Positions 1 to 9,109 are shown, numbered from the stretch's first letter. The stretch is DNA of 64,000 nucleotides from Paenibacillus_F chitinolyticus_A (GCF_045038035.1 NZ_CP173427.1:5766001-5830000), one strand, 5' to 3'. The notes: generated by a model not told the origin, from the letters alone. Program-made: numbers and translations.

Positions 1-270
1 GCCCCCGCTGATCAGTCCGTCGGACGATTTGATCGCCCGGAACAAATCCGGCACCTTCATCCGGTGGCAGGCCTCCACTCCGTACATCTCCCGTGTACGC
101 CGGGGATTCGCGGATAGAACGACAGGCTCGATGTGGATGCCTGCCGCCTCCCCCTGTTCTTTTAGCGCAAAAAGAATCGATTGCAGAACGGCCTCGTCCC
201 CGCTGTTGTCAAAACCGTAATAGCCCGAAACAACTAACCGTTTGCTCTTGTGCGCGATTTCGCGGCCCAT
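1..270 (-). CDS. csaB: Polysaccharide pyruvyl transferase CsaB, N-terminal part (cut by window edge)
   Basis: Ninety codons are visible, read leftwards from an ATG at 270 that is preceded by AAGGAG. The frame stays open to base 1, so the C-terminal part lies outside. The N-terminus has the CsaB signature SGYYGFDNSGDEAVLQS at residues 15-31. CsaB adds ketal-pyruvate to the secondary cell-wall polysaccharide, and that modification is what SLH domains bind. This links it to the SLH-domain protease encoded at 13-15.6 kb. The start lies 37 bases inside the end of the upstream DUF5693 gene, so the two are probably translationally coupled. Family call is confident; the specific substrate is inferred. 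Confidence 0.88.
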   Translation of the reverse strand, partial: MGREIAHKSKRLVVSGYYGFDNSGDEAVLQSILFALKEQGEAAGIHIEPVVLSANPRRTREMYGVEACHRMKVPDLFRAIKSSDGLISGG

Positions 271-2324
271 GCTTTCCAACTCCTTGATGCAATTTCCCAG
301 ACGGCGATCAGCACGAGTCCGATCATGGCGCCGAATACGATTCCGTACGTAATCCGGATGCCCGAGATCTCAAGCGGCGTGTGCAGATGCGCGAATGTAT
401 CCACGATGGACAACTGTCCGACCACACCGATCAGCAGCAAATAAACGGCATTCCGGTATTTGACCGACAGATAAGCTCCAAGCAGGAAGAGCGGGTGCGC
501 CAACATAAATTCTTTATTCCGCGGTCGAACACCCAGCGTATTTTCCAAGAAGGAACGGAGATAACGTTCAATCGCTGAAGTTTGACCTTCATTGCCCGTA
601 CGCGACAGGTAGTAGTAGATCACTCCGGCCCCCGCGGCTGCAGCAATTATCCAAAGCACGCTGATGTTAGTGAAAAGAAGCTTCTTTACCCGGTCTCCGC
701 GTTCCCGATAGTTTAAACTTTCCCGGAAGAACAGCAGGTAGAGACCGACGATGGCGATTGGCAGCAGGTGCAGAAGGCTGACGCCGCGGAACTGCTGAAG
801 TACCAAGAAGTACGAAATATGATTGAGCAAACCGACGAGGTAAACGACTCCGATTAAAGAGATCAGTGTCGTTTTAATCAGCAGGCCCAAAGCATAAAGG
901 ACTGCCGATTTCGCCTTAGCCGCCCGCCCCGATTGAATGGAGCGGATCGCCTCGATGACTGCGATGCTCGGCGCCGATATCGCACAAGCGAGCGCAAGTC
1001 CCTGCGCGTACAGTTCCGGCGATTTAAAGTACAACCCCGCCCCTCCTAACAGGCCGATGATAAACAGCGCCAGTACGGCTTCGGGAATGAAGTAACCGAC
1101 CAACAGAACAATGAGGCTCACTCCACCGATCAGCGTGAAGATCCGGGCGATATTCTGATAGTTGTTATACTTGTAGTCGAACTGCTTGGCAGGCTCCACT
1201 TTGAAACCGGCGTCTTCGATCCTTTTGATCGCCCCGTCCTTGCCGTTCAAGCTCTCGTACAGTCCATCCAGCGGAGTGAGGATCGCTGCCTTGTCCAGAT
1301 TCTTGACGGCGCGTCCGTTAAGGAAGATCATCCGAATATTCCGGTCTTTAACCGCCAGCACAAACCGGTCCGCCGTTTGTTGAATACGGGCTTCCTGATC
1401 CTCTTTGGTCAGATTCTCCGTCAGTTTCTCGCCGTCTTTCTCCGTAAAGGAGTGCAGGCGGACGACGTTATAGTCGGTATCTTTGGCCAAAGAGCCGAAG
1501 CCTTTTTGCGGTTGTTTCAACATCTCGATATTGGCCAGGCCCATATCGTACTTTTTGAGCAGAATCCCCATCTTGTGAAGAGTGACCTGTTCAGGATCAT
1601 CCGAGTATCCCGGGGCATAATCTCCGTCAATGATGATACGACGGGCACCCATTTTGTATAATTTAGCGAGCAGCGCATCCATCTCGTTCGTGACGAATTC
1701 ACGTTTGTTGCCGAGACGAACCACGATACGGAAACCTTCATCCTTCATCATTTGAAGTGTAATAGGATCCGGGTCCATCGGCTTCATATTGGCTTCTTCC
1801 ATGTTCATTTCGATAATCATACCCGACTGGTTCTTGAAGCTCCATGGGCTTGTCTTAACACCGAGCTTGCTAAAAGCCGTCTCGATCATCGGTTTAATCT
1901 GGGATTCCGATGCCGGGTCGGTGAACAGGATATACGTAAAATTTTCGTTCGGCGAGATCGGCTTTTGCGTAAGAGAAGTCGCATCCTTGGAGGAAAACAC
2001 TTCAATACGACGGCTCAATCTCAATTCGGAAAGCGTCGATTCGTACACGGCAAGCGATCCGATGCCGGCTTTTTTCATCGCCTGAAGCTGTTCCGATACA
2101 AATCCTTGCGGATTCGGCCGCACGTCGGCCATCTCCAATAAGTCACGATAATCAAACACAAACTCCACTTGATTTGCGGACTTCTCCGTCTGTTCGCGGA
2201 AGAAGGCAAGCGGCAGGGAAGCCAGAAGGCCAATAATGACAAGCCACCATAAAAGCTTGCGCAGCATCCGGTTTGCCGCAGTATACCTGTGTACCAATCT
2301 GTTCAACTCCGTTTCTTGAATCAT
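234..2324 (-). CDS. DUF5693 family polytopic membrane protein
   Basis: A 696-residue membrane protein. One transmembrane segment lies near residues 22-42, followed by an extracytoplasmic domain of about 360 residues rich in charged residues, then seven or more hydrophobic segments from about residue 390 to 680. The order DUF5693 followed directly by csaB is familiar in Paenibacillus-type genomes and suggests a role in secondary cell-wall polysaccharide assembly, but no reaction is known. The ATG at 2324 has no good ribosome binding site. A TTG at 2297 (codon 10) sits 9 bases after GGAG and is a plausible alternative start. The gene overlaps csaB by 37 bases. Confidence 0.8.
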   Translation of the reverse strand: MIQETELNRLVHRYTAANRMLRKLLWWLVIIGLLASLPLAFFREQTEKSANQVEFVFDYRDLLEMADVRPNPQGFVSEQLQAMKKAGIGSLAVYESTLSELRLSRRIEVFSSKDATSLTQKPISPNENFTYILFTDPASESQIKPMIETAFSKLGVKTSPWSFKNQSGMIIEMNMEEANMKPMDPDPITLQMMKDEGFRIVVRLGNKREFVTNEMDALLAKLYKMGARRIIIDGDYAPGYSDDPEQVTLHKMGILLKKYDMGLANIEMLKQPQKGFGSLAKDTDYNVVRLHSFTEKDGEKLTENLTKEDQEARIQQTADRFVLAVKDRNIRMIFLNGRAVKNLDKAAILTPLDGLYESLNGKDGAIKRIEDAGFKVEPAKQFDYKYNNYQNIARIFTLIGGVSLIVLLVGYFIPEAVLALFIIGLLGGAGLYFKSPELYAQGLALACAISAPSIAVIEAIRSIQSGRAAKAKSAVLYALGLLIKTTLISLIGVVYLVGLLNHISYFLVLQQFRGVSLLHLLPIAIVGLYLLFFRESLNYRERGDRVKKLLFTNISVLWIIAAAAGAGVIYYYLSRTGNEGQTSAIERYLRSFLENTLGVRPRNKEFMLAHPLFLLGAYLSVKYRNAVYLLLIGVVGQLSIVDTFAHLHTPLEISGIRITYGIVFGAMIGLVLIAVWEIASRSWKAWAAKSRTRANG

Positions 2325-2342
2325 GCGTCATTTGTACCCGAA

Positions 2343-2390
2343 AACCTCTCGGCCCCGGCACCGTATGGATGCAGGGGCCTTGGAGAGGTT
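2343..2390 (-). terminator. Hairpin after phosphoglucomutase
   Basis: A strong stem (AACCTCTC plus GGCCCC paired with GGGGCC plus GAGAGGTT) lies just past the stop of the phosphoglucomutase gene in its direction of transcription. Only four T follow, so it may be a weak or partial terminator between this gene and the DUF5693-csaB pair. Confidence 0.5.
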
Positions 2391-2396
2391 CGGCTG

Positions 2397-4091
2397 TTAC
2401 TTCTCTACCCTGTCCAGAACGAAGCGAACGAGACTATCCAGCTGCTTCGCCGCCTCGTCGCCTGTCGTTCCTTTTACCGCAAAGTAGAATTTGATCTTCG
2501 GTTCCGTTCCGGAAGGACGGAGGCAGAACCAGGAGCCGTCTTTGAGCTTGAATTTCAATACATTTTCTTTGGGCAGCCCGTTAATGCCGCGGCTGTAATC
2601 TTCCACTTCCGCAACTTCCACGCCTTCAATGGAAGCCGGCGGGTTGTTTCTCCAGTCTTCCATCATCCGGCCGATCTGCTCCACACCGTCTTTGCCCTTT
2701 AGCGTCTTGGACTCCAGCTTCTCCAAGAAGAAGCCGTGCTGACGGTAAAGCTCCTGCAGAACGTCGTAAAGCGTCTTGCCCTGACTCTTGTAGTAAGCAG
2801 CCGCTTCGCAAATCAGCATGGCCGCTACGACTGCGTCTTTATCCCGGGCATAGGTTCCCGCCAGGTAGCCGTAGCTCTCCTCATACCCGAACAAGAATTG
2901 GTGCTCACCGGTCGACTCGAATTCGGTCATTTTCTCCCCGATGTACTTGAATCCCGTCAAGGTGTTCATGACTTTCGCCCCGTAGCTTTCGGCAATAACG
3001 GCTCCCATCTCGCTCGTTACGATGGTCTTGATCACAACGCCGTTAGAAGGCAGCTGTCCGCGTTCTTTTAACGAACCCAACAAATAATTGACGATTATAG
3101 CGCCCGATTGGTTTCCCGTGAGTACGAAATATTCGCCTTTATCGTCTTTCACAACTGCGCCCATCCGGTCGGCATCCGGGTCCGTTCCCACGATGATGTC
3201 GGCGCCCCACTCTTTGGCGTCTCTCAGAGCCAGCGTGAAAGCTTCCCGCTCTTCCGGGTTAGGCGATTTGACCGTAGTAAAATTGCTGTCCGGCTGCTCC
3301 TGTTCCTTCACGACGCGCACCTGCTCGAAACCGATGCGCTTCAGGGCTTCGCGGACCGGTTTGTTGCCCGTCCCGTGCAGCGGGGTATATACGATGCGGA
3401 AATCCCCGCTCGTTTGCTTAATAACATCGGGATGCTGACTCACGGATGTAACGGCCGCATAGTACTTCTCGTCCATCTCACCGCCCAGCCATTCCAGCAG
3501 TTCCTTCTCCTCGGCTTCGGTGCGGGAGATTTTGCGGACGCTGTCAAACCCTTCGATTTTCTGGATGTTCGCAAGCACCTGTTCGGCATCGTGCGGCACA
3601 AGTTGGCCACCGTCGGCCCCATATACCTTATACCCGTTATATTCCGGAGGGTTGTGGCTGGCCGTTACAACGATTCCGGCGGAAGCTTTCAGATCGCGAA
3701 CGGCAAAAGAAAGCTCGGGTGTCGGTCGCAGTGACTCGAACACATAGGCCTTGACTCCGTTGCCCGCAAGGACAAGCGCGGCCTCCAAAGCAAACTCCGG
3801 CGACTGATGGCGCGAATCATACGCAATCACAACGGAAGGATGAGCTCCCCCGTTTTTCAAAGCGAATTCCGCAAGTGCCTGCGTAGCTTTTCCTACCGTA
3901 TATAGGTTCATCCGGTTCGTACCCGCGCCGATTACGCCGCGAAGACCTCCGGTTCCGAATTCAAGATCCTTGTAGAAACGATCTTCGATCTCTTTGTCCT
4001 GTCCTGCAATGGATTGAAGCTCTTTTTTCGTTTCTTCGTCGATAGACGGGTCCTGCAACCATTTTTCATAAAGATTCTGTACACGAGTCAT
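2397..4091 (-). CDS. pgcA: Alpha-phosphoglucomutase / phosphomannomutase family (PgcA-like)
   Basis: A 564-residue alpha-D-phosphohexomutase that interconverts glucose 1-phosphate and glucose 6-phosphate, feeding UDP-glucose and cell-wall glycan synthesis. All four domain signatures are present: the phosphoserine loop TASHNP (Ser145), the Mg-binding loop GTDPDADRMG, the sugar-specificity loop GYEESYG and the phosphate-binding loop RPSGTEPKIKF near the C-terminus. Length is close to the roughly 580 residues of Bacillus PgcA. The ATG at 4091 follows AAGGGGAC. It lies downstream of fabZ on the same strand with a 46-base gap. The family is certain; glucose rather than mannose preference is inferred. 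Confidence 0.9.
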   Translation of the reverse strand: MTRVQNLYEKWLQDPSIDEETKKELQSIAGQDKEIEDRFYKDLEFGTGGLRGVIGAGTNRMNLYTVGKATQALAEFALKNGGAHPSVVIAYDSRHQSPEFALEAALVLAGNGVKAYVFESLRPTPELSFAVRDLKASAGIVVTASHNPPEYNGYKVYGADGGQLVPHDAEQVLANIQKIEGFDSVRKISRTEAEEKELLEWLGGEMDEKYYAAVTSVSQHPDVIKQTSGDFRIVYTPLHGTGNKPVREALKRIGFEQVRVVKEQEQPDSNFTTVKSPNPEEREAFTLALRDAKEWGADIIVGTDPDADRMGAVVKDDKGEYFVLTGNQSGAIIVNYLLGSLKERGQLPSNGVVIKTIVTSEMGAVIAESYGAKVMNTLTGFKYIGEKMTEFESTGEHQFLFGYEESYGYLAGTYARDKDAVVAAMLICEAAAYYKSQGKTLYDVLQELYRQHGFFLEKLESKTLKGKDGVEQIGRMMEDWRNNPPASIEGVEVAEVEDYSRGINGLPKENVLKFKLKDGSWFCLRPSGTEPKIKFYFAVKGTTGDEAAKQLDSLVRFVLDRVEK

Positions 4092-4137
4092 CGTTCATCG
4101 TCCCCTTATTAAAATGATAGGATCTTTTTTTATCCGG

Positions 4138-4566
4138 CTAGGCGTTTGCCAGCGCAAACATGATTTCACCTTCGGCTACCAGCTCTTCTCCGACTTTAGC
4201 GGTTGCCTGGCCTTTACCTATGGTACCCTTCAAGCGGGTGATTTTCACTTCCAGCGTCAGCGTGTCACCAGGAGTTACCTGTCTGCGGAATCTGAACCCA
4301 TCCACACCGGCCAGCAGACCGATTTTCCCGCGGTTGGCTTCCACATTCAAAATCGCAAACGCTCCGACCTGTGCGAGTGCCTCCAAGATAAGAACGCCCG
4401 GCATAACCGGATAGCCCGGAAAATGTCCCTGGAAAAAAGGTTCGTTCGCCGTTACGTTTTTGAGGCCCACGGCACGGACGCCGTCCTCTACCTCCAAAAT
4501 ACGGTCTACCAGCAAAAAGGGGTAGCGGTGCGGGATAATCTCCTGAATCTGCTTGTTGTCCAACAT
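4138..4566 (-). CDS. fabZ: 3-hydroxyacyl-ACP dehydratase FabZ
   Basis: A 142-residue cytoplasmic hot-dog-fold enzyme that dehydrates 3-hydroxyacyl-ACP in type II fatty acid elongation. The catalytic His is in GHFPGYPVMPG (His48) and the catalytic Glu in LEALAQ (Glu62). The start is set at the ATG at 4566, where the conserved N-terminus MLDNKQIQEIIPHRYPFLL begins and GGAAGGAG lies 10 bases upstream. A longer frame reaching 4626 has no family support for its extra 20 residues. In Bacillus subtilis the orthologue (ywpB) sits near flhO/flhP, matching this neighbourhood. Confidence 0.95.
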   Translation of the reverse strand: MLDNKQIQEIIPHRYPFLLVDRILEVEDGVRAVGLKNVTANEPFFQGHFPGYPVMPGVLILEALAQVGAFAILNVEANRGKIGLLAGVDGFRFRRQVTPGDTLTLEVKITRLKGTIGKGQATAKVGEELVAEGEIMFALANA

Positions 4567-4766
4567 TGCAATCTTGCTCCTTCCGACGCTTTCCGTTTGT
4601 ATATTTTGGTTTGAAACAACCCACACTAACCCTATCCCTTCACCGCTGCAGAAGTGAAGGTTGATATAAGGGAGCGTATTTTGCGGCCACCGAAATGGTC
4701 GTGGAATATGCTCTTTTTTGCTTCCCTATCCTTTATAAACAATTTTTCAAGGTTCGAACAAGGTCT

Positions 4767-5321
4767 TTACGACCCTTTTTTTACCGGACTTGCCTCTTCC
4801 GTACTTAATCGCCTGGTTTTACGGTTGACCGTATTGAACTGGGCCACGTAAATAATAGAGGTGACGAAAGAAAACAAGATGACGGCCGCCAGATATTCCG
4901 TTGCATAAGGAACGTGAAAGAGGATAAGCAGGACAGCCAGGTAATACAGGACCGTCGTCAGCTTGCCCATGGCGTTGGCCGGTAGCGTTTGTTTGCCGCG
5001 GAAATGAAAAAAAGCCGACCCTGCGATCATGCCGATATCCCGGATGAAAAAAGCCACTGCGGCCAGCCAGGGAATCATCCCGGAACTGAGCAGGGAGATG
5101 ATGACCGCGATCATCATCAATTTATCCGCAAGCGGATCGAGCATAATGCCCATCTGGGTAACCAGATTCCGTTTGCGGGCGATATATCCGTCTGCGATAT
5201 CAGTTATGCCCGCTAGGACGACAACGAGAAAAGCCAGTTTCGTATAGCCTGCATAGAAAATGTACAGATAGACGGGAATTAGAAAAAAACGGCTTATGGT
5301 AAGCAGATTCGGTAAATTCAA
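4767..5321 (-). CDS. pgsA: CDP-alcohol phosphatidyltransferase (PgsA-like)
   Basis: A 184-residue membrane enzyme with 5-6 hydrophobic helices. It carries the complete CDP-alcohol signature D-x2-DG-x2-AR-x8-G-x3-D-x3-D (Asp41, Asp44, Asp62, Asp66). Its closest type is CDP-diacylglycerol-glycerol-3-phosphate 3-phosphatidyltransferase, the committed step to phosphatidylglycerol and cardiolipin. The start chosen is TTG at 5321, which follows AAGGGAGA and begins MNLPNLLTISRF as in the family. An upstream ATG at 5378 lies only about 9 bases from a TATAAT -10 box, so it would be almost leaderless. A second pgsA copy elsewhere is possible, so paralogue identity is uncertain. Confidence 0.82.
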   Translation of the reverse strand: MNLPNLLTISRFFLIPVYLYIFYAGYTKLAFLVVVLAGITDIADGYIARKRNLVTQMGIMLDPLADKLMMIAVIISLLSSGMIPWLAAVAFFIRDIGMIAGSAFFHFRGKQTLPANAMGKLTTVLYYLAVLLILFHVPYATEYLAAVILFSFVTSIIYVAQFNTVNRKTRRLSTEEASPVKKGS

Positions 5322-5386
5322 TCGTCTCTCCCTTTCTACGGCTAAAGCTGGAACAGGCGCGATTCCTCTCATTTTCATTGGTTTCC

Positions 5387-5392
5387 ATTATA
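5387..5392 (-). promoter_or_regulatory. Probable SigA -10 box for the PgsA-like gene
   Basis: A perfect TATAAT on the minus strand lies 65 bases before the TTG start and just past the terminator of the upstream operon. No clear -35 was found. Confidence 0.5.
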
Positions 5393-5406
5393 CCGTTTCT
5401 CCGGGC

Positions 5407-5432
5407 AAAAAGAAAACTCCCTTGCGGGAGCC
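5407..5432 (-). terminator. Intrinsic terminator of the flagellar/EpuA operon
   Basis: The stem CTCCC-GCAA-GGGAG is followed by TTTTCTTTTT on the minus strand, 6 bases past the stop of the small membrane protein gene. It separates mbl-flhO-flhP-epuA transcripts from the PgsA-like gene. Confidence 0.85.
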
Positions 5433-5437
5433 CACGC

Positions 5438-5701
5438 TCAGTCTGCAAACACCAAATCGAAGAGATGTTTCCAGGTGCTGATTCTGAATATGTCTAAAGT
5501 CGGCTGACCGCCGATTCCTGAATACCCGATCCAAAGCCCGACAATCAAGGCTCCCAAAAAAATGAGCGGAAGGCGCAGTTTCTTCAAGACGCGAAGCGCC
5601 CCGGCGGATTTTGAAATCCCTCCCGGTTTGCCCGTGTCCGGTTCTTTAGCCCGCGTAGATGATGCTGTTTCCGTCTCCTTGCTCTCTTCTTCCATGGACA
5701 C
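5438..5701 (-). CDS. Small single-pass membrane protein, EpuA/PF11772 type (often annotated RNA polymerase subunit beta)
   Basis: An 87-residue protein with a charged, Glu/Ser/Thr-rich N-terminal 45 residues and one transmembrane helix (LPLIFLGALIVGLWIGYSGIG), then a short tail ending DIFRISTWKHLFDLVF. This matches the EpuA-like family (PF11772), whose databank label as an RNA polymerase beta subunit is probably a misnomer. The GTG at 5701 is preferred because AAGGAGGGG lies 10 bases upstream; an ATG at 5725 would place the RBS inside the gene. It follows flhP by 23 bases and is likely co-transcribed with it. Function is unknown. Confidence 0.75.
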   Translation of the reverse strand: MSMEEESKETETASSTRAKEPDTGKPGGISKSAGALRVLKKLRLPLIFLGALIVGLWIGYSGIGGQPTLDIFRISTWKHLFDLVFAD

Positions 5702-5724
5702 GAGAATCGCCCCTCCTTCACGCA

Positions 5725-6594
5725 TTAGCCGCGCAAGTTGTTAGCGAGCCCCATCATCGTATCCGCCGAGGAAATTGCTCTTGAATTCAATTGGAAAGCA
5801 CGCTGGATCATGACAAGCTCGGACATTTCCTGCTGCAGATCCACGTTGGACTGCTCCAGGAATCCTTGCTTGACAGTCACGCCGTCCGTATTGGCCGCGA
5901 AAACGTTGTTCTGTGCCACGTTCGCCGGAAGGCGGAAGTAGTTGCCGTCGGCTTCGCCGAGCAGCTGCGGATTAATGACTTTGACAAGCTTAATCTGGCC
6001 GACTTGTCTGCCCGCACTCGCCGGGTTGGCTTCGTTGTAAACCACTACCCGCCCCTGCTCGTCCACGCGGACGCGGCTGTTCTGCAGGGTCGGATCGGCC
6101 GGATCGATCGCGATCTCAATCGGCTGATTGCTGGCCGTGTCCTTTACGAAGTAACCGTCTTTGGTGGCTAGCCCCATGGCTTTGGTCACATTGCCCGTAG
6201 CCGGGTCCACTTTGTTGTACGCGCTGAGTTTAAGAGCCCCGTCACGGGTCCAAGCCGGTGTGTTGGAACCGGGAATGGTCACCTCGAACAGACCGTCCCC
6301 TTCGATAGCCAGATCGTACGGCTCATCCGTCGGTTTCAGGCTTCCCTGCGTCATAATATTCTGCAGGCCGACCAGCTTGGCGCCCCAGCCTTGAGGAATC
6401 CCGAGAGAAGTCATCCGTCCGGTTTTCATAAAACCTTGCGGCTGATTCATGGTGTTCGTCAGTACATTCTCGAAGCTGGCTTCCTTCTTCTTGTATCCGA
6501 CGGTATTGACGTTCGCCATGTTGTTCGCCAGTACATCCAACTTCTGCTGCAGGCCTTGCATCGTGACCGATGCGTTAATAATCGAGTTGTTCAT
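5725..6594 (-). CDS. flhP: Flagellar hook-basal body protein FlhP (FlgG/FlgF family)
   Basis: A 289-residue rod/hook-type flagellar protein. The N-terminal rod signature (NNMANVNTVGYKKKEASF) and the C-terminal coiled-coil signature (SNVDLQQEMSELVMIQRAF) are both intact, giving the FlgE/F/G architecture. FlhP is exported through the flagellar type III apparatus and forms part of the distal rod. The ATG at 6594 follows GGAGGAG; a start at 6639 would add 15 unconserved residues. It is paired with the paralogue flhO upstream, exactly as in Bacillus (mbl-flhO-flhP). Confidence 0.92.
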   Translation of the reverse strand: MNNSIINASVTMQGLQQKLDVLANNMANVNTVGYKKKEASFENVLTNTMNQPQGFMKTGRMTSLGIPQGWGAKLVGLQNIMTQGSLKPTDEPYDLAIEGDGLFEVTIPGSNTPAWTRDGALKLSAYNKVDPATGNVTKAMGLATKDGYFVKDTASNQPIEIAIDPADPTLQNSRVRVDEQGRVVVYNEANPASAGRQVGQIKLVKVINPQLLGEADGNYFRLPANVAQNNVFAANTDGVTVKQGFLEQSNVDLQQEMSELVMIQRAFQLNSRAISSADTMMGLANNLRG

Positions 6595-6670
6595 TGTGAT
6601 CTCCTCCAAGCTTTCCGGAGAAAGCCGCTTCGAAAGCATTCCCCGAGAGGGATTTTATCGTGCCCACTGC

Positions 6671-7489
6671 TTATACCCGGCCCACGTCATTTACTAGCTT
6701 GTCCATACTGCGGTCATAGAATTGGACCATCTTCTGGTTGGCTTCATAGGCACGGGCTGCCGTCGTCATATCGACCATCGCTTGAGTCGGATCCACGTTG
6801 GAGCGTTCCACGAAACCCTTGCGGACCTCAACTTGATCTCCTGCCGCCAGCGCCACAACTTGTCCTTCATCATTCGCGCCGACCGTGAAAAGCCCGTTGC
6901 CCTCCGGAAGAAGCACATTCGGATTCTGGACTTTCATCACGAGCGGAATCGGCGGATTGGCCGGATCGTAACGGACTGTCTGGCCGTTAGCCGCCACAAG
7001 ACGATAACCGTCCGCATTGGCAACGAAGCCTTCCGCATCCACCGTGAACTTGCCGTTGCGCGTATAGTGGCGTTCGCCCGCAACTTGCGGATTCTCGACC
7101 ACAAACAACGCTTCCGGCTGGTAAACGACCGTGCCGTCCGGGCCTACAGCCTTGCCGCCGTTGTCGAACTTCAAGCCGTTTACCTGAATATCGGAAACAA
7201 GCGCATAATCAAGCGGATTTCCCGTTTGCTGAAGCGGACCCTGCGCCATGAGTCTGGCGGTTTCCTCGGCAAATACGCCCGTATTCATTCTGCCCACATT
7301 CACCACGGTTCCGTCCCCGGCTTCTCCCCCGCGAATACGCGAGATAAGAACTTCCGGAAAGGAACGTGCCGATGTGGTTTCCTGTTTGAAGCCCGGTGTA
7401 TTGAGATTGGCGATGTTGTTCGTTACGGTATCGTGTTTCCGCTGCTGCATGGTCAAGCCGGATGCCGCCGTGTATAATCCCCTAAGCAT
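6671..7489 (-). CDS. flhO: Flagellar hook-basal body protein FlhO (FlgG/FlgF family)
   Basis: A 272-residue paralogue of FlhP. It starts MLRGLYTAASGLTMQQ, has the rod signature NNIANLNTPGFKQETTS at residues 26-42, and ends with the coiled-coil signature SNVDPTQAMVDMTTAARAYEAN. It is predicted to build the flagellar rod with FlhP. The start follows GAGGTGA. It begins 9 bases after the mbl stop, so it is probably transcribed with mbl, the order known from Bacillus. Confidence 0.92.
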   Translation of the reverse strand: MLRGLYTAASGLTMQQRKHDTVTNNIANLNTPGFKQETTSARSFPEVLISRIRGGEAGDGTVVNVGRMNTGVFAEETARLMAQGPLQQTGNPLDYALVSDIQVNGLKFDNGGKAVGPDGTVVYQPEALFVVENPQVAGERHYTRNGKFTVDAEGFVANADGYRLVAANGQTVRYDPANPPIPLVMKVQNPNVLLPEGNGLFTVGANDEGQVVALAAGDQVEVRKGFVERSNVDPTQAMVDMTTAARAYEANQKMVQFYDRSMDKLVNDVGRV

Positions 7490-7498
7490 GAGTCACCT

Positions 7499-8500
7499 CT
7501 ATACGAATTTTCGTTTGGTCACCTTGTCCAGGTTGTCGAGCATAATGCCCGTACCCTTGACGACGCAGTGCATCGGGTCTTCCGCAATCAGAACGGGAAC
7601 CTTGAGCTCGTCCGCCAGAAGCTGATCCAGACCGTGAAGCATGGCACCGCCACCTGTCAAAATAACCCCTCTATCTATTATATCGGCAGAAAGTTCCGGA
7701 GGTGTACGTTCCAATACACTTTTTGCGGCAGTTACGATAGAAGAAATCGGATCCCACAGTGCTTCCTGCACTTCACTGGAACGAATCGTGATCGTCAAAG
7801 GAAGACCGGATACCATGTCCCGGCCGCGGATATCCATTTCATTCCGGGTACTGTCGGCTTGTACCGTACCGATTTTGACCTTGATGTCCTCGGAGGTGCG
7901 TTCGCCGATCAGCAATTTGTATTTGTTCTTGATGTACTTGGTAATCGCCGTATCAAATTTATCGCCGGCGATCTTAATGGAGGAAGAGGTGACGACATCA
8001 CCCATGGATAAAACGGCCACGTCCGTCGTCCCTCCACCGATATCAACGACCATATTGCCGCTCGGCTGGTAAATATCCATTCCGGCGCCGATTGCAGCGG
8101 CTTTCGGTTCTTCTTCCATAAACACTTCGCGTGCGCCGCTGCGTTCAGCCGCTTCCCGAATTGCTTTTTGTTCCACAGAGGTAATGTTGGTAGGCGCACA
8201 GATGAGGATGCGAGGATGTGAGTACCAGCTTTTGCCCCCAACTTTGGAAATAAAATGTTTCAACATCGCTTCAGTAATTTCAAAATCGGCGATTACACCT
8301 TCGCGGAGCGGGCGAATAGCCACGATGTTACCGGGCGTACGCCCTACCATTCTCCTGGCTTCTTCACCGACCGCTAGAACGCGTTTTGTATCGCTTTCGA
8401 TCGCCACAACCGAGGGCTCATCGAGCACTACGCCGCGTCCTTTCACATGAATCAAGACGTTCGCAGTGCCCAAATCGATTCCGATATCCTTACTTAACAT
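7499..8500 (-). CDS. mbl: MreB-like actin homologue Mbl
   Basis: A 333-residue MreB-family protein that polymerises under the membrane and directs lateral cell-wall synthesis in rod-shaped cells. Actin-type phosphate motifs are visible: GIDLGTANVL at the N-terminus, DIGGGTTDVAVLS in the middle and LTGGGAMLHG in the adenosine site. Mbl rather than MreB is chosen from its position between spoIIID and flhO, as in Bacillus subtilis. The ATG follows GGGAGGATTATTTTTC. A 167-base leader separates it from spoIIID, with TATACT and TATAAT sequences that could serve as its own promoter. Confidence 0.93.
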   Translation of the reverse strand: MLSKDIGIDLGTANVLIHVKGRGVVLDEPSVVAIESDTKRVLAVGEEARRMVGRTPGNIVAIRPLREGVIADFEITEAMLKHFISKVGGKSWYSHPRILICAPTNITSVEQKAIREAAERSGAREVFMEEEPKAAAIGAGMDIYQPSGNMVVDIGGGTTDVAVLSMGDVVTSSSIKIAGDKFDTAITKYIKNKYKLLIGERTSEDIKVKIGTVQADSTRNEMDIRGRDMVSGLPLTITIRSSEVQEALWDPISSIVTAAKSVLERTPPELSADIIDRGVILTGGGAMLHGLDQLLADELKVPVLIAEDPMHCVVKGTGIMLDNLDKVTKRKFV

Positions 8501-8667
8501 GAAAAATAATCCTCCCTAAACTAACCGTCCATCCCCATAAACTGAAGCGGTGCTTCGAATAGTATACATATTTTTCATTATAAGCTAATTTCGCAGAAAA
8601 AAACAGAAATTCCTCTTTTTTCGGGACAATTTCGACAATTTTCCGGAAGGAAGGGCGGGCTTGGGAG

Positions 8668-8958
8668 TCAGGATTTAACCGTAACAAGCGGTTCAGCGGA
8701 TTTGACAGGTTTAGTCTTGCGGTATTTGATTTTGGTCGCTTCCCCTCCCCTAAGATGGCGGATCGATTTGTGGTATTCGAGGATCGTTTTGACCTGATTG
8801 GCCAGCTCCGGGTTGATTTCCGGCAGTCTCTCCGTCAAATCCTTGTGCACCGTGCTTTTGGAAACGCCAAACTCCTTCGCTATGGTGCGAACCGTATTTC
8901 TCGTCTCAACGATGCAAGTTCCGATCTTAATGGTTCGCTCTTTGATGTAATCGTGCAC
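8668..8958 (-). CDS. spoIIID: Sporulation transcription factor SpoIIID
   Basis: A 96-residue helix-turn-helix DNA-binding protein that tunes SigE-dependent and early SigK gene expression in the mother cell. The HTH reads TVRTIAKEFGVSKSTVHKDL, almost identical to Bacillus SpoIIID, followed by LPEINPELANQVKTILEYHK. The start is the GTG at 8958 (VHDYIKERT), which aligns with the known N-terminus and follows GGAGG/GAGGGGA; a longer frame to 9054 runs across the SigE-type promoter and is unlikely to be translated. Confidence 0.95.
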   Translation of the reverse strand: MHDYIKERTIKIGTCIVETRNTVRTIAKEFGVSKSTVHKDLTERLPEINPELANQVKTILEYHKSIRHLRGGEATKIKYRKTKPVKSAEPLVTVKS

Positions 8959-8991
8959 TCCCCTCGCCTCCCTACTCGGATAGTTTGGTAC

Positions 8992-9019
8992 ATTATATGA
9001 GGGGTAGGGCCTAATATTC
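8992..9019 (-). promoter_or_regulatory. SigE-type promoter of spoIIID
   Basis: On the minus strand GAATATT (-35) is followed after 13 bases by CATATAAT (-10). This fits the mother-cell SigE consensus (ATATT / CATACAAT) closely. It lies 34 bases upstream of the GTG start. Bacillus spoIIID is known to be SigE-dependent, which supports the call. Confidence 0.7.
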
Positions 9020-9109
9020 TTTGTTTCCGCCGCTGACAAGCTATTTCCGTCCAATTATTTTGACGGACAAGGCGAAAGCTCGTCCCCCGGACGTTGTCCA
9101 TATGCAGGC